A DNA stretch of 64,000 bases from Actinopolyspora alba (GCF_900112765.1 NZ_FOMZ01000005.1:62001-126000), one strand, 5' to 3'. Shown: positions 1 through 10,980, counted from the first letter of the stretch. Notes: a model not told the origin generated them from the sequence alone. Made by a program: numbers and translations.

Positions 1-92
1 AACTCCTCCTTGAGCGCCGGTACGATCTCGTCGCGGTAGCGGGCCTTCAGCCGCGGGACAATCCTCTCGGTGTTCTTCTCAGTGGTAGTCAC
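1..92 (-). CDS. rplE: 50S ribosomal protein L5 (5' part only)
   Basis: The first 30 codons of L5, a 5S-rRNA-binding protein of the large-subunit central protuberance. The gene runs off the window start. Translation from a GTG at 92 gives MTTTEKNTERIVPRLKARYR, the usual basic start of actinobacterial L5. It begins 3 nt after the rplX stop, the spacing expected in the spc part of the merged S10-spc operon. Its ribosome binding site must lie in the end of rplX. Confidence 0.9.
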   Translation of the reverse strand, partial: MTTTEKNTERIVPRLKARYRDEIVPALKEE

Positions 93-95
93 GAG

Positions 96-410
96 TTAGA
101 TGTCCTTACCGTTGCGGCGAGAGATCCGAACCTTCTTGCCGTCTTCACCGGTGCGGTAGCCGACGCGGGTGGGCTTACCGTCCGAGTCCACGACCATGAC
201 ATTGCTGACGTGGATCGCGGCTTCCTGCGTCACGATGCCGCCGGACTGCGCACCACGCTCGGTACGCGAGACGCGCGTGTGCTTCTTGATCTGGTTGACG
301 CCCTCGACCAGCACACGCTCCCGACTCGGGAAGGCCTGGATGACCTTGCCCCGGGCACCCTTGTCCTTACCGGCGATGACGACGACCGTGTCGCCCTTCT
401 TCACCTTCAT
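96..410 (-). CDS. rplX: 50S ribosomal protein L24
   Basis: L24, an assembly-initiator protein that binds 23S rRNA (104 aa). The N-terminal KOW motif is visible ([20 protein letters not shown]), followed by the usual [12 protein letters not shown] stretch. An in-frame GTG lies one codon upstream (413), but the ATG at 410 has GGAGG seven bases upstream and overlaps the rplN stop as TGATG, so I start there. rplE follows after 3 nt. Confidence 0.95.
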   Translation of the reverse strand: MKVKKGDTVVVIAGKDKGARGKVIQAFPSRERVLVEGVNQIKKHTRVSRTERGAQSGGIVTQEAAIHVSNVMVVDSDGKPTRVGYRTGEDGKKVRISRRNGKDI

Positions 411-778
411 CACAGCACCTCCGGCGCGAGTGAGATGATCTTCATGAACTTCTTCTCACGCAGCTCACGCCCGACGGGGCCGAAGATACGGGTACCTCGG
501 GGGTCACCACCCGGCCTGACCAGGACGGCGGCGTTCTCGTCGAACCGGATGTAGGAACCGTCCGGACGACGCTTCTCCTTCTTCTGGCGGACGATTACCG
601 CCTTGACCACATCACCACGCTTGACACCGGCGGCGGGAATGGCTTCCTTGACGGTAGCCACCACCACGTCGCCGATACCCGCGTAGCGCCGACCGGAACC
701 ACCGAGCACCCTGATCGTGAGGATCTCCTTGGCCCCGGTGTTGTCGGCGACTCGCAGTCGCGACTCCTGCTGGATCAC
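410..778 (-). CDS. rplN: 50S ribosomal protein L14
   Basis: L14 (122 aa, the normal length), a 23S-rRNA-binding protein at the subunit interface. The reading frame stays open to 862, but L14 begins [18 protein letters not shown], which sets the start at the GTG at 778, preceded by AGGAG. It overlaps rplX by one base. A 126-nt spacer with a strong hairpin separates it from rpsQ, the largest gap in this part of the operon. Confidence 0.96.
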   Translation of the reverse strand: MIQQESRLRVADNTGAKEILTIRVLGGSGRRYAGIGDVVVATVKEAIPAAGVKRGDVVKAVIVRQKKEKRRPDGSYIRFDENAAVLVRPGGDPRGTRIFGPVGRELREKKFMKIISLAPEVL

Positions 779-868
779 CTTTACTCCTGACCCTAAGTTT
801 CCGCACACGCTGTGCGAAGACACTTTGGCATGCCCGATTTCCGACCCGGCATGCGCGGTCACAACAAC

Positions 869-898
869 CCGCGGGGGGCTTGCCGCTGCCCCCCGCGG
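869..898 (-). terminator. GC-rich stem-loop between rpsQ and rplN
   Basis: Two perfect 11-nt arms (869-879 and 888-898) flank an 8-nt loop. The hairpin lies just after the rpsQ stop and about 90 nt before rplN. No U-tract follows on the minus strand, so it is not a classical Rho-independent terminator. It could be a partial terminator, an RNA-stability element or a processing site at the S10/spc junction. Confidence 0.5.
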
Positions 899-904
899 AT
901 GGCG

Positions 905-1183
905 TTACTTGGCCTTTTCCTGGATCTCGACCAACCGCCAGCGCTTCGTGGCCGACAGCGGACGAGTCTCCATCAGCAACACCCGGTCGCCGATGCCCGC
1001 CTCGTTGTTCTCGTCATGCGCCTTGACCTTGGTGGTCTTACGCATGATCTTGCCGTAGAGCGGGTGCTTCTTACGGTCCTCGAGGGCCACGACCACCGTC
1101 TTGTCCATCTTGTCCGAGACGACGTAGCCCTCACGGGTCTTGCGCTGGTTGCGCTGCTGCTCTTGCGTGACTGTTTCGCTCAT
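905..1183 (-). CDS. rpsQ: 30S ribosomal protein S17
   Basis: S17 (92 aa), a primary 16S rRNA binder with an OB fold. The conserved [17 protein letters not shown] and [19 protein letters not shown] stretches are present. It starts inside the end of rpmC with a 4-nt overlap (1180-1183), consistent with translational coupling. A stem-loop follows. Confidence 0.96.
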   Translation of the reverse strand: MSETVTQEQQRNQRKTREGYVVSDKMDKTVVVALEDRKKHPLYGKIMRKTTKVKAHDENNEAGIGDRVLLMETRPLSATKRWRLVEIQEKAK

Positions 1184-1422
1184 GCCGCGCCCTCCTCGGC
1201 GCCCTCGGGAGACACGGAGAGGCCCAGCTCACGTTCACGCATGATCGTGTAGATCCGAGCGATGTCCCGACGAACGACGCGCAACCTTCGGTTGTTCTGC
1301 AATTGCCCGGTAGCCATCTGGAACCGAAGGTTGAACAACTCCTCCTTCGATTCACGCAGCCGGGAGACGAGCTCCTCGTCGTTGAGTTCCCGGAGCTCGG
1401 TAGCGGTGACACCAGCCGCCAT
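1180..1422 (-). CDS. rpmC: 50S ribosomal protein L29
   Basis: L29 (80 aa) lies by the polypeptide exit tunnel. It has the typical helical hairpin with [20 protein letters not shown] and [20 protein letters not shown]. It overlaps rplP by one base (TGATG at 1422) and rpsQ by four bases. Confidence 0.95.
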   Translation of the reverse strand: MAAGVTATELRELNDEELVSRLRESKEELFNLRFQMATGQLQNNRRLRVVRRDIARIYTIMRERELGLSVSPEGAEEGAA

Positions 1423-1841
1423 CAGAAGTCACCACCCTCGCGGGACACGATCTTGCACTTCATCGGAAGCTTGTGGACCGCGCGCCTCAGTGCCTCGTAA
1501 GCGATCTTTTCGTTCGGGTAGTTCAGCTCGAAAACCACCCGGCCCGGCTTGACGTTGGCGATCCAGTACTCCGGCGAACCCTTACCGGACCCCATGCGGG
1601 TCTCGGCGGGCTTCTTGGTCAGCGGGCGGTCCGGGAAGATGTTGATCCACACCTTGCCGCCACGCTTGACGTGCCGGGTGATCGCGATACGGGCCGACTC
1701 GATCTGCCGGTTGGTCACGTAGGCGTGTTCCAGCGCCTGGATGCCGTACTCGCCGAAGTTGATCCGGGTGCCGCCCTTGGCGAAGCCCTTACGCTTCGGC
1801 GCGTGGCTCTTGCGCCACCTGACCTTGCGTGGGACGAGCAC
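1422..1841 (-). CDS. rplP: 50S ribosomal protein L16
   Basis: L16 (139 aa) helps shape the A-site region of the large subunit. The start [13 protein letters not shown] and the [15 protein letters not shown] stretch are typical of the family. It begins 3 nt after the rpsC stop and overlaps rpmC by one base. Confidence 0.96.
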   Translation of the reverse strand: MLVPRKVRWRKSHAPKRKGFAKGGTRINFGEYGIQALEHAYVTNRQIESARIAITRHVKRGGKVWINIFPDRPLTKKPAETRMGSGKGSPEYWIANVKPGRVVFELNYPNEKIAYEALRRAVHKLPMKCKIVSREGGDF

Positions 1842-1844
1842 TTG

Positions 1845-2768
1845 TCAGTCCTCCGTCTTCTCATCAGCGTGCGGCTCGCTGACAGCCGGAGCGTTCGCGG
1901 CGGCGGCGTCCGTCGCCGTCTGCTCCTGCTGCGGGCTCTCCGCGGAGCCACCGGACTTACCGCCCTTGGCTGCGGCACGGCCACCCTCGGTGCCCACGTT
2001 CGTGGTGCCGGAGGCACCCGAACGACGACGGCCGCCACGCTCGGAACGGCCGCCACGGCCGCCCTCGCGACCGCCACCACCGCCGCCGCCCTCGCCGCGC
2101 GGCGGGCGCACCTCGGACTCCTGCTGCTTCTGCTTCAGGCCGCCGATGAGCTCGCCCTTGTAGATCCAGACCTTCACACCGATACGGCCGAAGGTCGTAC
2201 GAGCCTCGAAGAACCCGTAGTCCATGTCCGCACGCAGCGTGTGCAGCGGCACCTGGCCCTCACGGTAGAACTCCGAGCGGGACATCTCGGCGCCGCCGAG
2301 CCTGCCACTGCACTGCACCCGGATTCCCTTGACCTGGGAGGAGCGCATGGCCGACTGGATGCCCTTGCGCATGGCCCTGCGGAAGGACACCCGGTTCGAC
2401 AGCTGCTCGGCGATCCCCTGGGCGACCAGCTGAGCGTCGGCCTCGGAGTTCTTGACCTCGAGGATGTTGAGCTGAACCTGCTTGCCGGTCAGCTTCTCCA
2501 GCGAACCGCGGATGCGGTCCGCCTCGGCACCCCGCCGACCGATGACGATCCCCGGCCGTGCGGTGTGAATGTCCACCCTCACCCGCTCGCGAGTGCGCTC
2601 GATCTCCACCTTGGAGATCCCGGCGCGCTCCATCCCGCGGGAGAGATGACGGCGGATCTTGACGTCCTCCGCGACGTACTCCGCGTATTGCTTGTCGGCG
2701 TACCAGCGCGACTTCCAGTCCGTGGTGATGCCGAGCCGGAAGCCGTGCGGGTTGATTTTCTGACCCAC
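1845..2768 (-). CDS. rpsC: 30S ribosomal protein S3 with long Gly/Arg-rich tail
   Basis: S3 (307 aa) sits at the mRNA entry channel and takes part in helicase activity. Residues 1-210 are canonical: [20 protein letters not shown], a type II KH domain with [11 protein letters not shown], and the S3 C-terminal domain ending with [14 protein letters not shown]. After that come about 85 residues that are first Gly/Arg-rich (a seven-Gly run, [16 protein letters not shown]), then Ala/Gly-rich, then acidic (HADEKTED). The tail is longer than I expect for most bacterial S3. It overlaps rplV by one base. Confidence 0.96.
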   Translation of the reverse strand: MGQKINPHGFRLGITTDWKSRWYADKQYAEYVAEDVKIRRHLSRGMERAGISKVEIERTRERVRVDIHTARPGIVIGRRGAEADRIRGSLEKLTGKQVQLNILEVKNSEADAQLVAQGIAEQLSNRVSFRRAMRKGIQSAMRSSQVKGIRVQCSGRLGGAEMSRSEFYREGQVPLHTLRADMDYGFFEARTTFGRIGVKVWIYKGELIGGLKQKQQESEVRPPRGEGGGGGGGREGGRGGRSERGGRRRSGASGTTNVGTEGGRAAAKGGKSGGSAESPQQEQTATDAAAANAPAVSEPHADEKTED

Positions 2769-3193
2769 TACCGGGCACTCCCCTTCTGGCTGCGCTTACG
2801 AGACTTGCCCTGGCCCTTCGGCTGGCGCGACTCGACCTCGACCGTGATGTGGCTGGTCCGCTTGCGGATCCGGAAGGCCCGGCCCTGAGCACGCGGGCGG
2901 AACCGCTTCAGCGTCGGTCCCTCGTCCACATACGCGCGGTGTACCCACAGCGTGCTCGGATCGAGCGCGTTGTTGTTCTCCGCGTTGGCCATCGCACTGG
3001 CGAGCACCTTCGACACCTGACCGCTGGCGGTCTGCGGCGCGAACTTGAGCACGTCCAGGGCTTCGCTGGCGCTTCGACCCCTGATGAGATCGACCACGCG
3101 CCGCGCCTTCATGGGCGACACGCGGACGAAGCGGGCCCGCGCCACTGCACGCGGATTCTCAACCGCGGCACTGTCGTCGGTACGGGCATTCAT
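2768..3193 (-). CDS. rplV: 50S ribosomal protein L22
   Basis: L22 (141 aa) lines the exit tunnel and is a common site of macrolide-resistance changes. The core motif [20 protein letters not shown] and the C-terminal [12 protein letters not shown] are conserved. A 20-residue N-terminal extension and a basic tail ([16 protein letters not shown]) are actinobacterial features. It follows rpsS after 69 nt. Confidence 0.95.
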   Translation of the reverse strand: MNARTDDSAAVENPRAVARARFVRVSPMKARRVVDLIRGRSASEALDVLKFAPQTASGQVSKVLASAMANAENNNALDPSTLWVHRAYVDEGPTLKRFRPRAQGRAFRIRKRTSHITVEVESRQPKGQGKSRKRSQKGSAR

Positions 3194-3262
3194 CCTGCTA
3201 CCCCTTTGCCCCGGGTCGTCGAATCCGTGCGACGACCCGGCTCGTTCGTGTCACAAACCCGC

Positions 3263-3544
3263 TCAGCGGCGGCGAGACTTGCGGTCATCCTTGACGTGAC
3301 CCTTGAAAGTGCGGGTCGGGGCGAACTCGCCGAGCTTGTGCCCGACCATGTTCTCGCTGATGAACACCGGCACGTGCTTGCGGCCGTCGTGCACCGCAAT
3401 CGTGTGCCCCACCATGTCCGGGATGACCGTGGACCGGCGCGACCAGGTCTTGATCACCGTCTTCTTGTTGGACTCGTTCAGGGTGTCCACCTTCTTGAGC
3501 AGGTGGTCGTCCACGAACGGGCCCTTCTTCAGGCTACGTGGCAT
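3263..3544 (-). CDS. rpsS: 30S ribosomal protein S19
   Basis: S19 (93 aa, normal length) binds 16S rRNA in the 30S head with S13. It begins [19 protein letters not shown] and carries the conserved [20 protein letters not shown] and [12 protein letters not shown] segments. It lies 18 nt after rplB. Confidence 0.97.
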   Translation of the reverse strand: MPRSLKKGPFVDDHLLKKVDTLNESNKKTVIKTWSRRSTVIPDMVGHTIAVHDGRKHVPVFISENMVGHKLGEFAPTRTFKGHVKDDRKSRRR

Positions 3545-3562
3545 CGGTCGTTACCTCCCTGC

Positions 3563-4402
3563 TCAGCGCCGCTTCTTCTTGCCGGTGCGACGGCGCCGAA
3601 CGATGAGCTTGTCACTGGGTTTGCTGCGGCGGCTACGACCCTCGGGCTTACCCTTCGGGTTGACCGGGTGACGACCACCGGAGGTGCGTCCCTCACCACC
3701 GCCGTGCGGGTGGTCGATCGGGTTCATGACGACACCGCGGACGGTCGGGCGCTTGCCCTTCCAGCGGTTACGACCCGCCTTGCCCCAGTTGATGTTGGAG
3801 TGCTCGGAGTTACCGACCTCGCCAACAGTGGCCCGGCAGCGGACATCGACGTTGCGGATCTCGCCCGAAGGCATCCGCAACTGGGCGTAAGGCCCTTCCT
3901 TGGCCACCAGCTGAACCCTGGTGCCCGCCGAACGAGCGATCTTCGCCCCACCACCGGGGCGCAGCTCGATGGCGTGGATCACCGTACCGGTGGGGATGTT
4001 GCGCATCGGCAGGTTGTTGCCCGGCTTGATGTCGGCCCGCGGCCCGCTCTCCACCATGTGGCCCTGCTGGACCTTGTTCGGCGCGATGATGTAACGCTTC
4101 TCGCCGTCCCGGTAGTGCAGCAGCGCGATGCGCGCGCTCCGGTTGGGGTCGTACTCGATGTGCGCGACCTTGGCCGGCACACCGTCCTTGTCGTTGCGGC
4201 GGAAGTCGATCACGCGGTAAGCACGCTTGTGACCGCCACCCTGGTGCCGAGTGGTGATCCTGCCGTGCCCGTTCCGGCCGCCCTTGCCGTGCAGCGGACG
4301 GACCAGCGACTTCTCCGGGTGGGATCGGGTGATCTCGGAGAAATCGGCCACGCTCGAACCGCGACGGCCCGCCGTCGTCGGCTTGTACTTGCGAATGCCC
4401 AT
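3563..4402 (-). CDS. rplB: 50S ribosomal protein L2
   Basis: L2 (279 aa) is needed for subunit joining and peptidyl-transferase activity. Conserved segments include [22 protein letters not shown], broken here as [16 protein letters not shown], and the C-terminal basic [16 protein letters not shown]. The His in the PHGGGEG loop, near the peptidyl-transferase centre, is intact. It follows rplW in the standard S10 order. Confidence 0.97.
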   Translation of the reverse strand: MGIRKYKPTTAGRRGSSVADFSEITRSHPEKSLVRPLHGKGGRNGHGRITTRHQGGGHKRAYRVIDFRRNDKDGVPAKVAHIEYDPNRSARIALLHYRDGEKRYIIAPNKVQQGHMVESGPRADIKPGNNLPMRNIPTGTVIHAIELRPGGGAKIARSAGTRVQLVAKEGPYAQLRMPSGEIRNVDVRCRATVGEVGNSEHSNINWGKAGRNRWKGKRPTVRGVVMNPIDHPHGGGEGRTSGGRHPVNPKGKPEGRSRRSKPSDKLIVRRRRTGKKKRR

Positions 4403-4449
4403 CTCTATCGCAGTCCTCAGTCTCCTTCGGTCGGTTGCGAACGCCCGCT

Positions 4450-4749
4450 TCAGGCGGCCGAACCGCCGAAGATCTCAATCGGCTTGCTATCGGGGGACAG
4501 CGTCACGATCGCCCGCTTGGTGTCCTTGCGTTTGCCGAAACCGGTGCGGGTCCGCTTGCGCTTGCCCTGGCGGTTGATCGTGTTGACACTCTTGACCTGC
4601 ACGCCGAAGATCTTCTCGACCGCGATCTTGATCTCGGTCTTGTTGGAGGTCGGGCGCACCAGGAACGTGTACTGGTTCTCCGAGATCAGGCCGTAGCTCT
4701 TCTCGGAGATCACCGGCGCGATGATGATGTCTCGCGGATCGGGGATCAC
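4450..4749 (-). CDS. rplW: 50S ribosomal protein L23
   Basis: L23 (99 aa), the tunnel-exit protein that docks trigger factor and SRP. It begins with the family signature [18 protein letters not shown] and has the [20 protein letters not shown] stretch. It overlaps rplD by 4 nt. Confidence 0.96.
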   Translation of the reverse strand: MIPDPRDIIIAPVISEKSYGLISENQYTFLVRPTSNKTEIKIAVEKIFGVQVKSVNTINRQGKRKRTRTGFGKRKDTKRAIVTLSPDSKPIEIFGGSAA

Positions 4750-5444
4750 TGGTCTGCCTCCTCAGCCTGACTCGAAGTCGCGTCGGAAGTGACCGCGGTC
4801 TTGGCCGAACGACCCGGAGACCGTTCCGCGACGAAACGCTCGAAGGCTTCCTTGCTGAACACGACGTCGTCGTTGACCAGAACGTCGTAGGTGTTCAGCT
4901 GACCGGGGTCGATGATGTGCACGTGGGGAAGGTTGCGCAGGCTCAGCCACGCGTTCTCCTCGGTGCGGTTGAGCACCACCAGCACGCGCCGGGCGTCGGT
5001 GACGTTGCGCAGCGCGGCCTTGGCCTCCTTGGTGGAGGGCTTGTCACCGGTCGTCACCTGATTGATGACGTGCAGCTGCTCGGAACGCGCCCGGTCGGAG
5101 AGGGCACCGCGCAGGGCGGCGGCCTTCATCTTCTTGGGCGTGCGCTGCGAGTAGTCACGCGGGGTCGGGCCGTGCACCGTGCCACCGCCGACGAACTGCG
5201 GGGCGCGGATCGAACCCTGCCGGGCGTTACCGGTCCCCTTCTGGCGGTACGGCTTCTTGCTGCCGCCGGAGACCTCGCCGCGGGTCTTGACCGAGTGCGT
5301 GCCCTGCCGGGCCGCCGCGAGCTGTGCGGTCACGACCTGGTGCATCAGCGGCACGTTCGCCTGCGCGTCGAACAGCTCCGCGGGCAGATCGACCTGCCCG
5401 TCGGTCTTGCCTTCCGGGGTACGGACGTCGAGCTTCGCGGCCAT
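4746..5444 (-). CDS. rplD: 50S ribosomal protein L4
   Basis: L4 (232 aa) reaches into the exit tunnel; in E. coli it also represses the S10 operon. The frame is open further upstream, but the ATG at 5444 overlaps the rplC stop as TGATG and begins [13 protein letters not shown], the expected L4 start. The tunnel loop is recognisable ([19 protein letters not shown]). The C-terminus is extended and acidic. Confidence 0.95.
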   Translation of the reverse strand: MAAKLDVRTPEGKTDGQVDLPAELFDAQANVPLMHQVVTAQLAAARQGTHSVKTRGEVSGGSKKPYRQKGTGNARQGSIRAPQFVGGGTVHGPTPRDYSQRTPKKMKAAALRGALSDRARSEQLHVINQVTTGDKPSTKEAKAALRNVTDARRVLVVLNRTEENAWLSLRNLPHVHIIDPGQLNTYDVLVNDDVVFSKEAFERFVAERSPGRSAKTAVTSDATSSQAEEADQ

Positions 5445-6094
5445 CACGCACCACCCTTCGTAGAGCTCTTGACCAGCACGAGGCCACCGTTCGGGCCGGG
5501 AATGGCACCCTTGATCAGCAGCAGTCCGGACTCGTCGTCGACCCGGTGAACCTTGAGGTTCTGGGTGGTCACGCGGTTGCCGCCCATACGGCCGGGCATC
5601 TTCTTGCCCTTGAACACCCTGGCGGGGTAAGCGCAACCACCGATCGAGCCCGGCTTGCGGTGCACGGCCTGGGTACCGTGACTCATCGGCTGCCTGCCGA
5701 AGTTGTACCGCTTGATCGTGCCCGCGAAGCCCTTGCCCTTGCTGGTGCCGACCACGTCGACCTGGGCACCCGACTCGAACACGTCGGCCTTCAGCTCCTG
5801 GCCGAGTTCGTAGTCGTTGGCGTCCGAGGTGCGCAGCTCGACCAGGTGACGACGCGGCGTCACTCCGGCACGGGCGAACTGGCCACCACGTGGCTTGCTC
5901 ACCTTGCGCGGATCGATGGCGCCGAACGCCAGCTGCACGGCCTGGTAGCCGTCGTTCTCGTTGGTACGGATCTGGGTCACCAGGTTGGGCCCGGCCTGCA
6001 CGACCGTCACCGGGACAACCCGGTTGTTGTCGTCGAAGACCTGGGTCATCCCGAGCTTGGTGCCCAGAATCCCCTTCATCTGCCTTTCAGACAT
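5444..6094 (-). CDS. rplC: 50S ribosomal protein L3
   Basis: L3 (216 aa) is an early assembly protein reaching the peptidyl-transferase centre. It begins [20 protein letters not shown] and carries the central [17 protein letters not shown] and [20 protein letters not shown] motifs. It lies 51 nt downstream of rpsJ and overlaps rplD by one base. Confidence 0.97.
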   Translation of the reverse strand: MSERQMKGILGTKLGMTQVFDDNNRVVPVTVVQAGPNLVTQIRTNENDGYQAVQLAFGAIDPRKVSKPRGGQFARAGVTPRRHLVELRTSDANDYELGQELKADVFESGAQVDVVGTSKGKGFAGTIKRYNFGRQPMSHGTQAVHRKPGSIGGCAYPARVFKGKKMPGRMGGNRVTTQNLKVHRVDDESGLLLIKGAIPGPNGGLVLVKSSTKGGA

Positions 6095-6145
6095 GGGTCT
6101 CGTTCTCTCCGCCGCCTGTCACTGAAACGAATGCGCGTCGACCGC

Positions 6146-6451
6146 TCACTGAATATTCACATCGACACTGGCCGGCAGGTCGATGCGCATGAGCGCATCC
6201 ACCGTCTTGGGTGTCGGCTCGACGATGTCGATGAGTCGCTTGTGCGTCCGCATCTCGAAGTGCTCCCGCGAGTCCTTGTACTTGTGCGGGGAGCGGATGA
6301 CGCAGTAGACGTTCTTCTCGGTAGGCAGCGGCACCGGCCCGACGACCGAAGCGCCGGTGCGCGTCACGGTCTCGACGATCTTGCGCGCGGACGCGTCGAT
6401 CGCCTCGTGGTCGTAGGCCTTGAGCCGGATGCGGATCTTCTGTCCCGCCAT
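6146..6451 (-). CDS. rpsJ: 30S ribosomal protein S10 (NusE)
   Basis: S10 (101 aa), a 30S head protein that doubles as NusE and bridges NusG and the ribosome. It is the first gene of the S10 operon. The ATG at 6451 gives [20 protein letters not shown]; the longer upstream frame is not S10-like. The family segments [20 protein letters not shown] and [16 protein letters not shown] are present. A 522-nt leader/intergenic region separates it from tuf. Confidence 0.97.
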   Translation of the reverse strand: MAGQKIRIRLKAYDHEAIDASARKIVETVTRTGASVVGPVPLPTEKNVYCVIRSPHKYKDSREHFEMRTHKRLIDIVEPTPKTVDALMRIDLPASVDVNIQ

Positions 6452-6932
6452 AGTGGCTTGCCGTTCCTCTAGTCTCGTGCCGCTAGTACCTAGCGCGGTG
6501 CGCAGACCCGGCGCCGACGTCGCGGCGACCCGGCGGCCACGTGCTGAAGCGCACGTACCTGCCCGATCTCGCGAACGCGACACCACGGTTTCGCAGCCCG
6601 CCCCTGTTCAGGTGTCTGGGTGCCCGGTACACGCGGTCGGGCGTGTCGCCCGCGCGACGCAACCGGTCCCATCGATCCACGCCGATGAGATGGATCCTCG
6701 GATCCGTACACCTCGGGTTGCCACCTAATCGGCCCCGGCCGGAACGTCTGTCCGGCGGCACCCGCGCAACCGGAACGCCGCCCCGCGAAGGAAATCCACG
6801 GCAACGGCGTGCCCACGTCGAAGCGGCCGAACCGATCACGAACCGTGATTCACACGGGTCAGGAAGTTCGGCCGCCTCAACAGGCAACCCGTTCAGGGTG
6901 ACACACCGAGTGCGTCGCCCCTGAATCGGGGT
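6452..6932 (-). promoter_or_regulatory. S10-operon leader with conserved palindromic element (6629-6652)
   Basis: This gene-free stretch upstream of rpsJ must hold the S10-operon promoter and leader. I could not place -35/-10 boxes with confidence. At 6629-6652 lies a 24-nt element whose core on the minus strand is GGGCGACACGCCC (arms GGGCG/CGCCC) followed by GACC and CGTGT. The same element, with one change in 24, lies upstream of rpsL (11500-11523). As RNA, ACACG and CGTGT could pair around a CCCGACCG loop. Confidence 0.55.
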
Positions 6933-6968
6933 GGGTTCCGGGTCCGGTCACCACCGGGTCCGGAACCC
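6933..6968 (-). terminator. Hairpin after tuf
   Basis: Starting 5 nt after the tuf stop, arms of 9 bp (GGGTTCCGG with its complement) and 5 bp are separated by a two-base mismatch and close a short loop. No T-run follows on the minus strand. This type of strong stem without U-tail is common at actinobacterial gene ends, so it probably ends or limits tuf transcription before the S10 operon. Confidence 0.6.
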
Positions 6969-6973
6969 TGCCC

Positions 6974-8167
6974 TCACTTGGTGACCTTGATGACGCGACC
7001 CGCGCCGACGGTACGGCCGCCCTCACGGATCGCGAAGCGCAGCCCTTCCTCCATGGCGATGGGCTGGATGAGCTGCACCGACATCTCCGTGTTGTCACCG
7101 GGCATGACCATCTCGGTGCCCTCGGGAAGGGTCACCACACCGGTCACGTCGGTGGTACGGAAGTAGAACTGCGGACGGTAGTTGTTGAAGAACGGCGTGT
7201 GCCTGCCGCCCTCGTCCTTGGACAGGATGTAGACCTGCGCCTCGAACTCGGTGTGCGGGGTGGTGGTGCCGGGCTTGATGACAACCATGCCCCGCTCGAC
7301 GTCCTCACGCTTGACACCACGCAGCAGCAGACCGACGTTGTCGCCGGCCTCACCGCTGTCGAGCAGCTTGCGGAACATCTCGACACCGGTGACGGTCGTG
7401 CTGATCGGCTTCTCCTTGATGCCGACCATCTCGACGTTCTCGTTCACCTTGATGACACCGCGCTCGACACGGCCGGTGACCACGGTCCCGCGACCGGTGA
7501 TGGAGAAGACGTCCTCCACCGGCATCAGGAACGGCTGGTCGGTGGCACGCTGCGGGTCCGGAACGCTGGAGTCCACCGCGTTGAGCAGCTCCATGATCTT
7601 CTGGCCCCACTCGGCGTCGCCCTCCAGGGCCTTCAGCGCCGAGACACGGACGATCGGTACGTCGTCGCCCGGGAAGTCCTGCTCGCTGAGGAGCTCACGG
7701 ACCTCCATCTCGACCAGGTCCATGATCTCCTCGTCGTCGACCATGTCGGCCTTGTTCAGCGCGACGAGGATGTAGGGGACGCCGACCTGCTTCGCCAGCA
7801 GCACGTGCTCGCGGGTCTGCGGCATCGGGCCGTCGGTGGCGGCCACGACCAGGATCGCACCGTCCATCTGGGCGGCACCCGTGATCATGTTCTTCACGTA
7901 GTCCGCGTGGCCCGGAGCGTCCACGTGGGCGTAGTGCCGCGCCTCGGTCTGGTACTCGACGTGCGCGATCTGAATCGTGATCCCGCGGTCCTTCTCCTCC
8001 GGCGCCTTGTCGATGTCCTCGAAAGGCGTGTAGGGGTTCAGGTCCGGGTGGTTGTCGTGCAGGACCTTGGTGATAGCCGCGGTCAGTGTGGTCTTGCCGT
8101 GGTCAACGTGACCGATGGTCCCGATGTTGACGTGCGGCTTGTCCCTCTCGAACTTCGCCTTCGCCAC
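6974..8167 (-). CDS. tuf: Elongation factor Tu
   Basis: EF-Tu (397 aa), the GTPase that delivers aminoacyl-tRNA to the ribosome. G motifs are visible: GHVDHGKT (about residues 19-26), [12 protein letters not shown] and SALKALEG. The GTG start at 8167 has AGGAGG nine bases upstream. It lies 161 nt downstream of fusA in the str-operon order rpsL-rpsG-fusA-tuf and is followed by a hairpin. It is the only tuf copy in the window. Confidence 0.98.
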   Translation of the reverse strand: MAKAKFERDKPHVNIGTIGHVDHGKTTLTAAITKVLHDNHPDLNPYTPFEDIDKAPEEKDRGITIQIAHVEYQTEARHYAHVDAPGHADYVKNMITGAAQMDGAILVVAATDGPMPQTREHVLLAKQVGVPYILVALNKADMVDDEEIMDLVEMEVRELLSEQDFPGDDVPIVRVSALKALEGDAEWGQKIMELLNAVDSSVPDPQRATDQPFLMPVEDVFSITGRGTVVTGRVERGVIKVNENVEMVGIKEKPISTTVTGVEMFRKLLDSGEAGDNVGLLLRGVKREDVERGMVVIKPGTTTPHTEFEAQVYILSKDEGGRHTPFFNNYRPQFYFRTTDVTGVVTLPEGTEMVMPGDNTEMSVQLIQPIAMEEGLRFAIREGGRTVGAGRVIKVTK

Positions 8168-8275
8168 TGGAATGTCCTCCTGGACTCGTCATCAATTTCC
8201 GCCCCGCCACGGGCTCGGGTCACGCGCCCTCTCGCGTGGGAGCCAGCTCCGGGCGGAATCCTGTCGGGTTGTGCC

Positions 8276-8311
8276 ATCGGCCCGTTGTCCCGAGCGCGGA
8301 AACGGGCCGAT
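8276..8311 (-). terminator. Stem-loop between fusA and tuf
   Basis: Perfect 11-nt arms (8276-8286 and 8301-8311) enclose a 14-nt loop, 17 nt after the fusA stop. There is no U-tract. It could partly terminate rpsL-rpsG-fusA read-through, with a separate tuf promoter in the following 108 nt, but I cannot define that promoter. Confidence 0.5.
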
Positions 8312-8328
8312 GTCGGGCCACAGCGGAG

Positions 8329-10431
8329 TTACTCCCCCGTGGCCTTCGCGATGATCTCCTTGGCCACGTTCGCCGGAACCTCGCCGTAGGAGTCGAACAC
8401 CATCGAGTAGTTCGCGCGACCCTGCGTCTTGGAACGCAGATCGCCCACGTACCCGAACATTTCGGACAGCGGCACCAGCGCCTTGACAACGCGGGAACCG
8501 CCACGCTCCTCCATGGCCTGAACGTGACCACGGCGGGAGTTGAGGTCGCCGATGACTTCACCCATGTATTCCTCGGGTGTCGTCGTCTCGACCGCCATCA
8601 ACGGTTCGAGCAGCGCGGGACTGGCCTTGGAGCAGGCCTCCTTCATCGCCATCGAACCGGCGACCTTGAACGCCATTTCCGACGAGTCCACCTCGTGGTA
8701 CTGGCCGTCCACCAAGGTCATCTTGACACCGACCATCGGATAGCCCGCCAGCACACCGACCTGCATGGCGTCCTGCGCGCCCTCGTCCACCGACGGAATG
8801 TACTCGCGGGGGATACGCCCACCGGTGATCTGGTTGTCGAACTCGTAGGTCGCGCTCTCCGAGCTCTGCTCGATCGGATCCAGGTTGACGACCACACGCG
8901 CGAACTGACCGGAACCACCGGTCTGCTTCTTGTGCGTGAACTCGTGCTTCTGGACCGACTTGCGGATCGTCTCGCGATAGGCGACCTGCGGCTTGCCGAT
9001 GTTGGCCTCGACCTTGAAGTCGGTCTTCATCCGGTTGACCAGGACCTCGAGGTGGAGCTCACCCATGCCCTTGACGATGGTCTGCCCGGTCTCCTCGTCG
9101 AACTTGACCTGGAAGGTCGGGTCCTCTTCGGCGAGTTTCTGGATCGAGGTGGACAGCTTCTCCTGATCGGCCTTGGTCTTGGGCTCGATCGCGACCTCGA
9201 TGACGGGGTCGGGGAAGCTCATCGACTCCAGAACGATCTGGTTCTGCGGGTCGCACAGGGTGTCACCGGTGCTGGTGTCCTTCAGTCCGACGACCGCGTA
9301 GATGTGCCCGGCCTGTCCCTCCTCGACCGGGTTCTCCTTGTTGGAGTGCATCTGGAACAGCTTGCCGATGCGCTCCTTGCGGTCCCGGATGGAGTTCATC
9401 ACCTGGGCGCCCTGCTCGATCTTGCCCGAGTAGACCCGGACGTAGGTGAGCTTGCCGTAGAACGGGTGCACGGCCACCTTGAACGCCAGGGCCGAGAAGG
9501 GCTCCTCGGTGCTGGCCTGCCGCTCGGCGGCGTCGCCTGAGCCCGGCAGCACGCCCTGCACCGCGGGGATGTCCAGCGGCGAGGGGAGGTACTCCACGAC
9601 CGCGTCCAGCATCGGCTGCACGCCCTTGTTCTTGAAGGCGGTCCCGCACAGCACGGGGAAGGCCTCCTGGCTCAGCGTGAGCGCACGGATGCCCTGCTTG
9701 ATCTGCTCGACGGTCAGTTCCTCACCGCCGAAGTAGGCCTCCATGAGCTCTTCACTGGACTCGGCGACCGACTCGAGCAGCTCGTTGCGGTACTCGTTGG
9801 CGGTCTCGACCAGATCGGCCGGGATGTCCTCGAGTTCGTACTGCGCGCCCTTGGCCACGTCACCACGCCAGGTCAGCGCCTTCATGCTGACCAGGTCGAC
9901 AACACCCTCGAAGTCGGACTCGCTGCCGATGGGCAGTTGCAGCACCAGCGGCTTGGCGTTGAGTCGTTCCCGGATGGTGCCGAGGGTGAAGTAGAAGTCG
10001 GCGCCCATCTTGTCCATCTTGTTGACGAAACAGATGCGCGGGACGCCGTACTTGTCCGCCTGGCGCCACACCTGCTCGGACTGGGGCTCGACCCCTTCCT
10101 TGCCGTCGAACACGGCGACGGCGCCGTCGAGCACGCGCAGCGAACGCTCCACCTCGGCGGTGAAGTCGACGTGCCCGGGGGTGTCGATGAGGTTGATCTG
10201 ATGTTCCTGCCAGAACGTCGTGGTAGCAGCCGAGGTGATCGTGATACCCCGCTTCTGCTCCTCCGACATCCAATCCATCGTCGCGGCGCCGTCGTGTACC
10301 TCACCGAGCTTGTAGTTGATCCCGGTGTAGTACAGAACCCGTTCGGTCGTGGTGGTCTTGCCCGCGTCGATGTGGGCCATGATGCCGATGTTGCGGACCT
10401 TGGTCAGGTCGGTCAGCACGTCGCGTGCCAC
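8329..10431 (-). CDS. fusA: Elongation factor G
   Basis: EF-G (700 aa), the translocation GTPase. The G1 motif [19 protein letters not shown] and switch [19 protein letters not shown] are present, followed by domains II-V ending in [16 protein letters not shown]. The start is a GTG at 10431. It lies 79 nt after rpsG. Length and motifs match a housekeeping EF-G rather than a fusidic-acid-resistant paralogue. Confidence 0.98.
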   Translation of the reverse strand: MARDVLTDLTKVRNIGIMAHIDAGKTTTTERVLYYTGINYKLGEVHDGAATMDWMSEEQKRGITITSAATTTFWQEHQINLIDTPGHVDFTAEVERSLRVLDGAVAVFDGKEGVEPQSEQVWRQADKYGVPRICFVNKMDKMGADFYFTLGTIRERLNAKPLVLQLPIGSESDFEGVVDLVSMKALTWRGDVAKGAQYELEDIPADLVETANEYRNELLESVAESSEELMEAYFGGEELTVEQIKQGIRALTLSQEAFPVLCGTAFKNKGVQPMLDAVVEYLPSPLDIPAVQGVLPGSGDAAERQASTEEPFSALAFKVAVHPFYGKLTYVRVYSGKIEQGAQVMNSIRDRKERIGKLFQMHSNKENPVEEGQAGHIYAVVGLKDTSTGDTLCDPQNQIVLESMSFPDPVIEVAIEPKTKADQEKLSTSIQKLAEEDPTFQVKFDEETGQTIVKGMGELHLEVLVNRMKTDFKVEANIGKPQVAYRETIRKSVQKHEFTHKKQTGGSGQFARVVVNLDPIEQSSESATYEFDNQITGGRIPREYIPSVDEGAQDAMQVGVLAGYPMVGVKMTLVDGQYHEVDSSEMAFKVAGSMAMKEACSKASPALLEPLMAVETTTPEEYMGEVIGDLNSRRGHVQAMEERGGSRVVKALVPLSEMFGYVGDLRSKTQGRANYSMVFDSYGEVPANVAKEIIAKATGE

Positions 10432-10510
10432 GAGTTAGTCCCCGTTCCTACAGCAAGCCTGAAGCCGTCGAATCGGTGAGCCGAGGCGGGCAATACAGCC
10501 GTGCCCGGCC

Positions 10511-10980
10511 TCACCACCGGTAATGCGCGAAAGCCTTGTTGGATTCCGCCATCTTGTGCGTGTCCTCGCGCTTCTTGACACTCGCACCGAGACCGTTGCT
10601 GGCATCGAGCAGCTCGTTGGTCAGGCGCTCGGTCATCGTCTTCTCACGACGCTGCCGGGAGAAACGAACCACCCAGCGCAGGGCCAGCGTGGTGGAGCGG
10701 CCCGCGCGCACCTCGACCGGGACCTGATAGGTCGCGCCACCGACGCGGCGGCTGCGTACCTCCAGCGAGGGCTTGATGTTGTCCAGCGCGCGCTTGAGCG
10801 TCACGATCGGGTCGGTGCCGGTCTTCTCGCGGCACCCCTCGAGCGCGGAGTAGACGATGCGCTCGGCGAGCGAGCGCTTGCCGTCCACCAGGACCTTGTT
10901 CACCAGCTGAGTGACCAGCGGCGAGCTGTACACGGGATCGGCGTTCAGCTGCCGCTTCGGTGCAGGACCCTTCCGGGGCA

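Noticed and set aside
1473-4696. Long plus-strand frames opposite rplP-rplW
   Set aside because: Antisense shadows of certain ribosomal protein genes, with no ribosome binding sites or family motifs.
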